Part shown: positions 39,149-48,549 of the stretch, in pieces | Layout of the letters: each line of letters starts with the position of its first letter | Numbering within the stretch: the first letter of the stretch is position 1 | From: Teratosphaeria epicoccoides | Lineage: Eukaryota > Ascomycota > Dothideomycetes > Mycosphaerellales > Teratosphaeriaceae | Length of the DNA stretch: 64,000 nucleotides | Assembly: GCA_021401465.1 (NCBI GenBank) | Contig: JADDMT010000005.1 | Span: forward strand, 558,001 to 622,000 | Direction: 5' to 3' | The notes under the pieces: model-generated | The model's database searches: none | Told to the model about the DNA's origin: nothing | What the model saw: only the letters and a program-made list of their open reading frames with translations | Translations under genes and position numbers: made by a program

Positions 39149-39530
39149 TCACACTCTCAATACCCCTAGAGCTAGGCTTCCGCTTGCCACCATCAGCAAG
39201 CACAGACAACACAGCACCTGATGCAGACGCAAAGTCAGAGACGACGAAGAAATTCTGATGAGCGGGTAGATCTGGAAGTCCAATATGGACTGGGCGGTGA
39301 TTTCTGTTGGCATTTGGTCGGTGGCATCGGAGAGTCGTACTCGAAGAGCGGTCTCCCCTGCGTGGTCAATGAAGCTTGTGTGGTAGACGTCTTCAAGCTC
39401 TGTTAGTACCACAGTCTGATTTGTGGGCATTGATCTCAAGCCGGTTCAGCTTGGTCAGCGACTGTTGTAAAATATGTGGATCGAAGTGCACGGCGATGTT
39501 CTCGACGCTATAGCAAATGACAGAGCTAAG
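39149..39530 (-). pseudogene. Possible decayed coding fragment
   Basis: Two minus-strand frames look protein-like in sequence: VENIAVHFDPHILQQSLTKL followed by NRLEINAHK, then, in another frame, VVLTELEDVYHTSFIDHAGE and ALRVRLSDATDQMPTEI. The frame change near 39420 has no obvious splice pair. The leucine spacing recalls the relic at 24.3 kb. It may instead be chance. Confidence 0.25.
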
Positions 39531-40470
39531 CTGTATTCAGTAATACACCCTGCCAATTAGCGGGTAAGTTGTGACTTCGACAGCTTGGCCAATTTTGCAG
39601 ACTTCGCCACTCCTGGCACCGTCCATTCCAACAGCTTGGCCAGCCGCTAGCCTCGGCGAAAGACGAAGTCCCTGCTGATGATTTGCTCGACATGGCTATA
39701 TATGCCATGGGGGCTTGGCGGTGCAGGTGTTGTGAAGAGAACCAGTAAATGCAAAACTGTTCAGAGGAAGGACACCGACAATAGGCCTCACGCATTCGTC
39801 TGCGGCCCTCTAAGATGCCAGGCCCAATGATTTACGAGGCTGTACCCTGCAAAATGCCATCAGAGCTGCATCTGTTGTTACCTATATGCCTTTGCCCATT
39901 GATATCCATTAGATCCTGCCGAGAGACCACTAACTGGACTTCCAGCCACCAGCATGTCAAGGCTGAAGAACATGATCATCAGCTGCTTACACTGGTCACG
40001 AGGACCTCACGGATCACCGGTGGTCAAGCCGCTGCTTCATTTGCGGCCCAAATGTTGGCTCTTACGAGCACCGTGTCTGTTTCGCTCAGACGACGGTCTT
40101 CTAAGTATCCATCACAATCTGCCTGAAGCCCCAATTGCTATTTCTGATAGATCTGACGGCAGAAACTGCAGAGAGTGTGGCGAAGAAAGGCATGTGACAC
40201 AAGATCAGTCCTCTCGGAGCAGCAGTCGGGTCGCATGTGCTGATCTGGCTCTTGTATGGTTGCAAATGGGAGAAAAGATCGACATCCTTGCCCACTGTGT
40301 TCGCCAGCTGCAACTGATGACAGATACACGTTGCTCATCACTGCTTCGCTGGCAATTAGTGATGGTCGCGTGGTCCATTCGACCACAATCAGCCTCCCGA
40401 TACACCGACACCAACCGCATTACCGACAGCTCGACGAAAGGTACTGGAGTAAGGAAGACCCAAGACCATA
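39531..40470. other. Intergenic, no feature seen
   Basis: Upstream region of the gene at 40471. Frames on both strands (for example 39954-40679) show no family likeness. Confidence 0.4.
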
Positions 40471-41814
40471 ATGACGATCCACTACGGGACCTCTCCACGC
40501 TCACCTCCATCCCCGTCCAACTACGATCAGAACTCCATCAACTCAGCACCATATCCCAACGACAGAGCGCCTCATCTACCGACTGTTACTGCCCCAGGCA
40601 CGGAGTACGAGTCTACCACAGGACAGATACTGCCCCATTATGGCTATCTGTCGGGTGTGCAACCCCGAGGGCCAGGTAACGGTCAGTTGCCCGCATTCTC
40701 CGACAACCTCTCTCGCCACACAAGCCTGTTCCAGCAGGAGTCGCAGGCCAATGACTCTGCTCAGCGACCCGAACCCTTACATCAATTTGATGCTGTAGCG
40801 ACTCATATGCCGAGGACACTACGCGGAGGCACTGATCGCAGCACTAGAGCTGGTTGGCGGCAAAAGCGGAGCAAGAAGTGGTGGATAATCGTAGCTGGCT
40901 GCGCGGTCTTGGCTGCCATTGTGATTATCGTGCCAGCCGCGTACCTTGCTGGCAGACACAAGAAGGATGGCAGTCACGGGAAGTGGACATATCCATTTCC
41001 TGTGAATAGTGGATCACCTTCTGTATCGCCGACAGGGACGATAGGAACGGTTGACGGCGACCGCACCTCCGGCACTGCTAGTGCGAACGTTGGCTTAAGG
41101 ACAAGCAGCACGGCTCTACGGGTGTCCAGCAGCCTACCATCTGGTGCGCAAGACTTCACGCCTCGAACAACACCAGAGTCGAGTCTAGGAACGTCAGGCC
41201 TCATGACTCAATCATCTGCGTTCAGTCTGCCACTGTCCAGCATTTCATCATCTGCGATATCATCCACTGGCTCGTCTCGCGAGGACGTCCCTATGTCAAC
41301 GGTACACACTACTTTTACCAGTACATTGCACACTACGACGACAACTACTTTGCCCATGGCTCGGGGATCAGCGATGAGAAGCTCTCAAGCATCAGAATCT
41401 CCGTCTGTTGAACATAATAGTGCGCTGGAGGGCGGCACACCAAACGTCGAGGAGAGCTCCTCCATCCAACCCAGCTCTACCAGTCGCTTTCTGACAAGCT
41501 TTGAACCCAAGGCGAGTCTTCCAGCGTCCACAAGCACGATCTCTCAACGGAGCGGGAATCCACCTTCCTCGGCAGTCACGGATTCGACAACCGCGATGTT
41601 GTCAATGTTGCACGTTGAGAGCACCACAACTCTTCTGGACTCAACCTCCCTCCACGCACAAGCCATGACTGATGGCGCTGCAAGCTTGGAAAATGAGACC
41701 TCAGGCACCAGTGACATCTCAACAGCTCCTGTCACAAGTCCAATGCCATCCACTGCCTCGTCTTTGACTACGAGCAAAGAACGGGTATACAGCAGGACCC
41801 CGGTATATGGATGA
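40471..41814 (+). CDS. Ser/Thr-rich single-pass membrane protein
   Basis: It is a single exon of 447 residues from ATG 40471. The N-terminal 130 residues are polar with many Pro, Ser and Asn. A basic run (RQKRSKKWW) leads into one transmembrane helix (about 137-162, IIVAGCAVLAAIVIIVPAAY). The remaining 280 residues are about half Ser and Thr (for example TSTLHTTTTTTLPM), likely O-glycosylated and outside the cell. The plan is the same as the gene at 37100: polar N-terminus, Lys/Arg stop, one helix, Ser/Thr stalk. However, it lacks the C-terminal Cys pair and N-glycosylation cluster. The two may be distant paralogues or similar by composition only. Confidence 0.7.
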   Translation: MTIHYGTSPRSPPSPSNYDQNSINSAPYPNDRAPHLPTVTAPGTEYESTTGQILPHYGYLSGVQPRGPGNGQLPAFSDNLSRHTSLFQQESQANDSAQRPEPLHQFDAVATHMPRTLRGGTDRSTRAGWRQKRSKKWWIIVAGCAVLAAIVIIVPAAYLAGRHKKDGSHGKWTYPFPVNSGSPSVSPTGTIGTVDGDRTSGTASANVGLRTSSTALRVSSSLPSGAQDFTPRTTPESSLGTSGLMTQSSAFSLPLSSISSSAISSTGSSREDVPMSTVHTTFTSTLHTTTTTTLPMARGSAMRSSQASESPSVEHNSALEGGTPNVEESSSIQPSSTSRFLTSFEPKASLPASTSTISQRSGNPPSSAVTDSTTAMLSMLHVESTTTLLDSTSLHAQAMTDGAASLENETSGTSDISTAPVTSPMPSTASSLTTSKERVYSRTPVYG

Positions 41815-42104
41815 GGGATGCGATTGCGCAAGTTTCTCCATACGTTATCGTTGTTGAAGTGTCTGCTTCAGGAAGACCTGCCGCGCGCACCGCGATGCCA
41901 TCACAGAGCTCGATTATGATCTTTGTAGTGGTCATACTAAGTTTTGCAAAGCAAGGACAATGTTCTTACGCCAAGGCAACCAGCCAAGGCGTGCTGTAAG
42001 TCAGCTGGCGGTGCATGCAAGGAAGCAAAAAGGTCAGCGGCCAGAGACAGGCTCAGTGGCGCTAACTTGGTTTCCCGGGCGGAGAGAGCAAATTGGGGAG
42101 CGGT
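41815..42104. other. Intergenic, no feature seen
   Basis: 3' flank of the gene at 40471, running to the tRNA-Asp terminator. Confidence 0.4.
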
Positions 42105-42118
42105 AAAAAGGAAAAAAA
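42105..42118 (-). terminator. Pol III-type oligo-T terminator of the tRNA-Asp gene
   Basis: On the minus strand, T7 (42118-42112) is followed by CC and T5 (42109-42105), starting 33 nt after the last tRNA nucleotide. Runs of four or more T end Pol III transcripts. Confidence 0.7.
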
Positions 42119-42127
42119 TTGTTGATA

Positions 42128-42143
42128 TCTTGACAAGTCAAGA
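42128..42143. repeat. Perfect inverted repeat in the tRNA-Asp trailer
   Basis: TCTTGAC-AA-GTCAAGA has seven-base-pair arms with a 2-nt spacer. It lies between the tRNA 3' end (42152) and the oligo-T terminator. It could form a hairpin in the 3' trailer. Confidence 0.75.
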
Positions 42144-42151
42144 CGGGATTA

Positions 42152-42356
42152 CTCCTCGACAGGGAATCGAACCCCTTCGTAGAAGGTCAGCATGATGCAT
42201 GGTCTTGAGTGGATCAAGAGGGATAACTCACTGGTCTCCCGCGCATTGCAAACTCTGTCGAGTGACAAGCGGAAATCATAGCCACTAGACCCTTTGAGCA
42301 AGTCAGCAGTGTTACAATCTTGGCGAACTCTGCGGTGCTGTGACTCACATCGGGGA
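42152..42356 (-). tRNA. tRNA-Asp(GTC) interrupted by two GT-AG introns plus a canonical anticodon-loop intron
   Basis: Exons on the minus strand are 42356-42349 (8 nt), 42291-42263 (29), 42243-42232 (12) and 42174-42152 (23). They join to a 72-nt tRNA. Acceptor TCCCCGA pairs with TCGAGGA (six of seven; C4-A69 mismatched). The D arm is GGTCTAGTGGCTATGAT. The anticodon stem TCCGC/GCGGG closes loop TTGTCAC with anticodon GTC. The T arm CAGGG-TTCGATT-CCCTG is perfect, with discriminator G. Intron A (42348-42292) and intron B (42231-42175) are both exactly 57 nt, start GTGAGT, contain TGCTGAC and end AAG. A 19-nt intron (42262-42244) sits at the canonical 37/38 position, and its CGAC can pair with the anticodon. 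The B box GGTTCGATTCC is intact in the gene. It lies about 400 nt downstream of, and in the same direction as, the gene at 42757-43707. Confidence 0.88.
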
Positions 42357-42361
42357 TCTGC

Positions 42362-42376
42362 CCGGTAATTTACCGG
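42362..42376. promoter_or_regulatory. 15-bp perfect palindrome just upstream of tRNA-Asp
   Basis: CCGGTAATTTACCGG has seven-base arms around one central base and ends 6 nt before the tRNA 5' end (minus-strand sense). The CCG/CGG ends recall zinc-cluster activator sites, though orientation and spacing differ from the usual CGG-N-CCG. Its function is unknown. Confidence 0.5.
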
Positions 42377-42756
42377 AGATGGTTGATTGGTTGGTACACA
42401 TGTTGAATAATATGTTATATATTGTTTTCTTGCATGGAGTACTGGTTGATCGACAGCCGCAGCAAGCAGCAATCGAAGACATTGCTATGCAATTTGGCTG
42501 ATCGAGGTGAATGGATACTTTATTCCACAACCGATTCATTAATTGTCACTCTACATGATGTCAACACAATTTCGCCGTCTACCAGGCCGATACAGATTCG
42601 ATGAGCTGAAACATCCGCTACTGTAGTTAAGATCTTCTGCCCTTGCTGCGGTATTGGTATCCAGAATGATCGAAGCACCATCAGCGCCTTGCTAATCCCC
42701 ATAGTTGCGCAAAACTCATCATCATACATCAATGCCGTGCGAACGCCACCAAGCCA
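42377..42756. other. Intergenic, no further feature seen
   Basis: It lies between the tRNA-Asp upstream palindrome and the stop of the minus-strand membrane-protein gene. It probably includes that gene's 3' UTR. Confidence 0.4.
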
Positions 42757-43707
42757 TCACGAGTCGATGACACTTCTCATCAACCATTTCTCCCACCATC
42801 TCCGCAAACCCAGCACGGTGTCTCTGCCGTCGTCCCGCTTGTCCATGCCAGCTGGATCACCAAGAATCGCCGACAAAAACCAGTATGCAGCGACGACCGA
42901 CGCCATGAACATAACACCCAAGCTCAAGAACGGCGATAGCATGTTGACAGCGATCAGCATAGCGACATGGTATGATGTGTCTTCGTTGGCATGCGGTGGT
43001 AGTGGTGTGTAGATGCATCGTAGGTGCAGGTTCAGTGCTGGTCCAAGCAACCCCGCCAATTGTTGTCCAAACGTGGGCCTTTTGGCACATAATCGGACTG
43101 GTTGTGACAAGACCGTAATGAAGAGCGCTATGAAAGCCCACATAGTGTTCAGAATGGAGAGCAGCACGCACGGCCCAGACAGGAAAAGCAATATCCTGAC
43201 CGCATTGTTTTCCTGCACTCTCCTGCCATCCGACCCATGCCTCTCCCCGTCCGCATATGACAAAGTACCAGCATCCTCCGCACAACGCCTCTGCTGAGCA
43301 TTATTCCCAGCAGGGCTCATGGCCTTCTCCGGATCTCTGCTGATGGCGCTTGAACGCCACGGTCTCTGCTCTCTCGCAATACTGTCCTTTTCGAGGTCGA
43401 TGGAGGAGGGCGGTGATGTCAGGTCAGTCGAACCACTCCCGCCCGAGGAAAAAGAGCCGCACATTCCTGGAGAAGTCTGATGAGATGAATCGCTATCGTG
43501 TCTGTGGGGTGTGAAACGCTTCGCGGTACTGTGTGAGACCGCTTGTTGCGCGGAACGCGGAGGACCGACAGGTATCTGAGCACATGGCGGAGGAAAGCGT
43601 ATAGGTGCAGATCGAAAGTTGGGGCTGCCAAAACCCTCCTGAGTCTGAGGTCGAAGGCTGTAATGCCCAAGAGAGTCACCTCTTGGTGCCACGCCCGTCT
43701 CGGACAT
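42757..43707 (-). CDS. Unrecognised two-helix membrane protein
   Basis: It is a single exon of 316 residues from ATG 43707. The first 165 residues are disordered (Ser, Pro, Arg, His). A hydrophobic hairpin-like pair follows: ILLFLSGPCVLLSILNTMWA continuing into FIALFITVL (about 170-203), and MLIAVNMLSPFLSLGVMFMA into SVVAAYWFLSAI (about 250-285). These are joined by a loop with LAGLLGPALNLHLRCIY. The tail is basic (LRRWWEKWLMRS). This layout is common in fungal membrane proteins of unknown function; I recognise no family. Confidence 0.65.
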   Translation of the reverse strand: MSETGVAPRGDSLGHYSLRPQTQEGFGSPNFRSAPIRFPPPCAQIPVGPPRSAQQAVSHSTAKRFTPHRHDSDSSHQTSPGMCGSFSSGGSGSTDLTSPPSSIDLEKDSIAREQRPWRSSAISRDPEKAMSPAGNNAQQRRCAEDAGTLSYADGERHGSDGRRVQENNAVRILLFLSGPCVLLSILNTMWAFIALFITVLSQPVRLCAKRPTFGQQLAGLLGPALNLHLRCIYTPLPPHANEDTSYHVAMLIAVNMLSPFLSLGVMFMASVVAAYWFLSAILGDPAGMDKRDDGRDTVLGLRRWWEKWLMRSVIDS

Positions 43708-45229
43708 TGAGAGCTATGTTGCACTGTTGTCCTGCGCAAGAGGTCTTCGATGGGAGGTACTGGTAAGCATCAATCAGGACAATGGTGTTGTGGGCGGGTG
43801 CGAAATGTATGGAGGGAATCATATACTTCTTACCCTCTTCATCACCGTCTCCGCCGCGCTCTTGGCGACTAGGCATTGGCAATAGATCGTCTTTCATGAT
43901 GAACAAAGCCGGCCAACATGGCTTGCCAAGGACACTTGAGACTTGGCACCAAGACTTTACTGCGGACTTGGTCCGAAAAGCCCCACCCAACGTGGGCTTA
44001 TGTACGTGGCAGGCGCCCTGACACCCGCGACAGCGCTCTGTCGCCCTTTCTCCCTACGGCGGCGTAATGCGGTGTATTGCTGTCAACATCTCCTTTGCGA
44101 AAAGCCGATGTAACATCGCGAAAGGAGTTTGGGAGGGAGGTATCGTTGCTCGAGTTGGAAGTACCGCGGGCCACGATGAGCCGCCAAGCCTGCGCAAATC
44201 CTCTCCCACTTCCAAGGAACCTATCACAATAAACAGTGTGCATCGGCCGAGCATCGGACGAGTATTGAGTGTCCAGGATCTCGGGCGCTACACGGCTCAG
44301 CCGCCTCGTGCCTCGCTTCCCGTACAGCCACGAATGCGGGATGGCTCCCATGACTTCTGATGACCCGCATCACTCACTCGCATCGTTAGCTAGTCGCGAC
44401 GGCGGCGCTTGCGATTGACATGTGTACTGTCACGGTAACGCACGCGGCTTCCTCGTACAGTGGTAGTCATGGTGGGAGCCGAGAAAGGTCCACGGCAGCA
44501 AATACTACCTAGTATCAACCTCGATTCTTGCCTCCATCAGCCGCCCGAGATTGGCGTAGCACCTTTCTGCCACGAAAGCGTGGCAATTTATTGGCATCTT
44601 GGCTCGAGATTTTGGAACGCATTGACTTGCGACTTTTGGAAAGCCCAAGTCATGGACTCTTGGGCACGTGTCATGGTCGTTAAATCGTTGTATGCGCCCT
44701 ATCGTCCCGGCCTCAGGCGCTGTACGGCCGCCCTGTCAGCGAGGTGAAGCAGTTTTCTCGAAGGACCAGGAGACGGTACAGCCACCTTCGAGCAAGGAGC
44801 GGCTTTTACGTGCAGATCCACGCAGGTGACATTTTCTAATCCCGGAGAGAGATATTGATCAATCCAGCTCGACCTTGTCGTGCACTGGCGGATGAGAGAT
44901 GAGGCTGTGGATGGCAATGCCCTGTGCAGTCAATCATGCCTTGCTCTGATCGCCAGCCTGTAGAGTGTCGTCGCGCGAGCAATCGACAACAACTGGCCAC
45001 TACTCAACGGATGTGCAAGTAGGTGTGTGCACAATGTGTTTGGCCGGAGGAGTTGTTGAAGCATGTCAGATACTTCCAGGTTGCCTCCGCACTTGTTCGG
45101 GTAGGTGCGAAGAGGAACTTGGAAGATGCAAACGCAGCAAGTACGACTGGAGAAGACAAGTCCATCTGATCCCGCGAGATTGCACCTACACACTCCCCTC
45201 ACACACCAGATAAGATATTAGGACTCCTG
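43708..45229. other. Intergenic 1.5 kb with one hairpin
   Basis: It lies between two divergent starts (membrane protein, minus; SPO22, plus). Small frames lack family likeness. A nested inverted repeat sits at 44090-44127. A stretch near 44450 (GTACAGTGGTAGTC) resembles an A box but no matching B box follows. Confidence 0.45.
44090..44127. repeat. Nested inverted repeat (hairpin)
   Basis: Outer arms are CTCCTTTGCG and CGCGAAAGGAG, allowing one bulge. They enclose a perfect inner stem CGATG-TAA-CATCG. Confidence 0.65.
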
Positions 45230-48212
45230 ATGGCGCCATTGAAGCCTGTGAGGAAAGATGGATCCGACAAGCGTGTGCAGCAGGTTCTTGGTGAGAGACT
45301 GAGTCGACTTCATCGGCACCCAGACACTGACACCTGGCAACCAAGACCTCGCCGACAGGACCACAAGACTGCTGCAAGAACGCTCTGCTCTGCCTGCGAC
45401 ATTGGAAGCTGAATTGGACGGCTTGATCAAGCGCTCTTTCCCGTTGCCGCCGTCATCTGCGCTTGCTGGCAAGTCTTCTGCCTTGGACGAAGCTGGAACT
45501 CGCATATGGAATGGCGCGACCAACCTCTTGCGCAAAGAGGAAGATCGGCGCGCCAACAAGGATCCGCACGACCGGCATGGCGATCCAGCGCATCTGGTAG
45601 TATTGCTTCGAGTGTTTGCATATCTACTCATCGATGCGGCCTATCATGTCTCCTCGCGTCGAAGCAGACACTACGATCAGCGCGTCCGTATCTTCAAGGT
45701 CGCTCTGAAGGCGTGTAGATTTGCTCTGGAGAAGTCCGACCTCGGACTAGCCATGACTGTGCTGGAGCGGTGCTCAGAATTTGCGACCCAGGCAGCAGAA
45801 GCCGCACCGGTTGTACGGATAGCGGACAACGATGATGGAGTCGTTGCAAACCAGCAGGCGACGATGGAAGGCTTGTCAGCCGAGTTCTACCTGCTTCGCA
45901 TGGCTCATGCTTGCAAATCCGGACACTTTGACCTGGCGGATCACTTCTTCGCCAAGGTCAGCACGAGATTGCTCACGGCTTCCCCAGAATTGGCGGAGAA
46001 GGCCGCCGACCTTTCCCACGAGGTTGGCAAGTCACTTGTAGAGCGAGGCCTCTTGCAGCCAGCCCAGAAATGGTGTGATCGTGCTTTGGATGCCTTGGAC
46101 CGATGTCAACTGGAGAACCTTACCCAAGACGCCCCGGAGTTGCGGCTCGCTGTCACGTCCACCGCAGTCGAGGTGCTACTATCATCCCGAGCTGCTGACT
46201 CCAGCGAGCGCGCGTTGGCGCTGCTAGATCAGCTGGAGTCAGTGTACGGCATGAGCAATCGTATGGCGGTGTCACTGCTGAAATTCAAGGTCTTGACGAC
46301 ACGTGACACATTTGATGGTGTCGAAATGCGCAATGTGCTTATACAGATGATTCGGCTGGCCATCATAACCAGCAAAAGCTTCAAGACCCTAATGCAGACA
46401 ATCCACAAGGCGAGACGTTACCGTGCAGAGGTAGCGCTCGAAGCGCTACAGCAGCTGATAGGCTTGCGCTTGGCGGCCGACATGCCGCCCAGCGGTGCGG
46501 ATGACTCCGCCAAGGAGCGGTTGGAGAAAGCAATCGTGACCTATGTAATGTTCGTCACAAGTCCGTCGGAGCTGTCAGCAGGTATAGGGCACGAAGGTCT
46601 GCGAGCTGTCCTTGACGACACTGCTCGCCAAACAAAATCCACGTTGTCCGTCAAAGCAACTCATGCAGCTCAGACTCTGATATGGAAAGCAGCCGGAGTC
46701 TCAGATCCGGCTCTGGCTAATGAATGGTGCAAGCTTCTCAGACATCCCATGTTCGATGGCGCTGGCCAGCTGAACAAGGCTAGAATCGGCAGGAAAGCAA
46801 TGCTGATTGCCATGGATCGCGGCCAATACAACGCGGCCATCGAAGCATTTTACAGTATGTCACTAGAAGCGCAGAATGACAACATCACACGATACTTGAC
46901 CTTCAAGGTTGCCCTCGCTACTCAGAACCACGAGCTCGCTGAAGACTGCCTCAACACGGTCATCAAGTATGCACAGAAAGACCCGGTATTCCTATATGCT
47001 TGTGTTCTGGAAGCGCAGCAGACTAACATGAGACATTTGGTGCTGGCAGCCATGCATGCATTGATAGAGAAGCAACCACCTGGGCTGCATCTGCCGTCCC
47101 TCCTCCGATGTACAGCACGTCTGCTGATTAGTGCACTTGACAGACGGGAATGCAACCTCGACGACGCGATGGCCGAGATTGTACAGCTGTTCGAGCATGC
47201 CGCCGACAATGTCAAGATCTCGCGCCAAGGCGCGGACGAACAGTGGCGCGCAGAGATCCAGTGGTGGAGCAAGAATGCCTACAATCTCGCTCTCAAGATG
47301 TGCACAGATGTCCATCCTGAAATCCTCATTCGCTTACTTCAAGTCTGCTCAACATTACTCGAAGACTTCCCGGACGATGGAGGCATAATGGTCCGCGACG
47401 AAATCTGCCGTAGAGGCGCACTCTGTCACTTCCTATCAGCCAGCGCACTTGTCGTTCTTGCGCGGTCGCGCGAGGGTGGCACGGAGACTGGGTTTCAAAC
47501 ATATGCTCAGGTCAGAAAGGAGGTTGCGGCATTCATGCGCGCAACAGAGCCGCTACAAGAGGCCAGATCCGCCAGCGAGGTGAACGCGCAACACACGAAA
47601 GACATTCTAGCCCGCAAGTTCGAGCTGCTCAAGTTCGAACTGGAGGCTGTTCTCCACCTGCAGCAGTGGGACCAGATCGACCGCGTTCTGCAAATCTTCC
47701 TCGACTTCCCCGAACACGACCGCTGGGAAAGCCTGGCCGACATCCTAATTGTAACGCACGAAGCCGCGACAAAATCAGACAGCGGCTCGAAAGCCGTGAC
47801 TCGCATCCCTGAGCTGCTCCAACGCTGTATCAACAACACCTGGAAGAAAGACAAGGACATGGCGAAGATGGCGCGCTGGCTGAGATTCTACTTCACCATG
47901 CAGCTGCCCTGCAGCGAAGACATGGCTCTGCGCATCGTGCAGCAAGCAGCTGGCATGGCGGAGAAAGGGTATCAGGGCAAAGCAGATAAGTACCCGCACG
48001 ATGAGATGGAGTGGCTGGCGACTTCTGCGTTCAATTCCGCGGTCAATAAGCTCAGTGCGGGCGAGATGGAGAATGCGAGAAGGTGGATTGATGCAGCGTT
48101 GGAGATGGCGAAGTATGATGAGGTGGCAAATGGGGCTTTGCATGCGAATTTGACAAGGAAGAAGGAGGCTGCTCAGGCCAGGATGGCCGAGCTGGCGGGA
48201 GGGATTCAATGA
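45230..48212 (+). CDS. SPO22: Meiosis protein SPO22/ZIP4-like (TPR)
   Basis: Exon 1 is 45230-45290 and exon 2 is 45346-48212, giving 975 residues. The 55-nt intron has donor GTGAGA, branch-like CACTGAC and acceptor AACCAAG. Splicing creates the family-like N-terminus QVLDLADRTTRLLQERSAL; the unspliced frame stops at 45412. The protein is almost all helical with TPR-like repeats, for example ALDALDRCQLENLTQDAPEL and AQTLIWKAAGVSDPALANEW. The length and pattern match the SPO22/ZIP4 Pfam family. Family knowledge: Zip4/Spo22 belongs to the ZMM group that stabilises crossover intermediates and synaptonemal complex initiation in meiosis, which implies a sexual cycle in the lineage. It is convergent with the dynactin gene, 337 bp away. 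Confidence 0.9.
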
Positions 48213-48549
48213 TGAGGAATCGAACCTCGGGTCCAGCTTGTTGTACCGTGAGCGCGCGCCCCGGAGCTGCCTCGGCCCCCAACTGATCTGGCCTGGGTTG
48301 GGTTGCCGGAAGCCCGACCAATCTGAAACTTGGGCCCGGCTGCGATGCCGAGACATATACTGTACGACAGGTGGAGTCCAGAGTGGTTTGCTACATTAGC
48401 TGGTCGCCTTTGATAGCTCGCAAGATCCGTCAGGTTTTTCACAATTGTGCGCTGTACATAATCCACACCATCCGGGTATCTCAGGACTACGCCAACATGA
48501 ATCTCTGCCCCCTTAGTGCAGCTTTATATCATTCAGCACTACGTCCGCC
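48213..48549. other. Short convergent intergenic region
   Basis: It holds the 3' flanks of SPO22 and the dynactin gene. A minus-strand GGTTCGATTCC (about 48219-48229) matches a Pol III B box, but I could not build a tRNA around it. Confidence 0.45.

Noticed and set aside
44440..44520. A-box-like GTACAGTGGTAGTC.
   Set aside because: No B box follows within a plausible distance and no acceptor pairing was found.
48213..48360. Possible third tRNA on the minus strand around GGTTCGATTCC (about 48219-48229).
   Set aside because: The B-box match is exact, but the T stem has a C-A mismatch. No A box, anticodon arm or acceptor partner could be assembled even after trying GT-AG or anticodon-type introns, and the 3' end would overlap the SPO22 stop.
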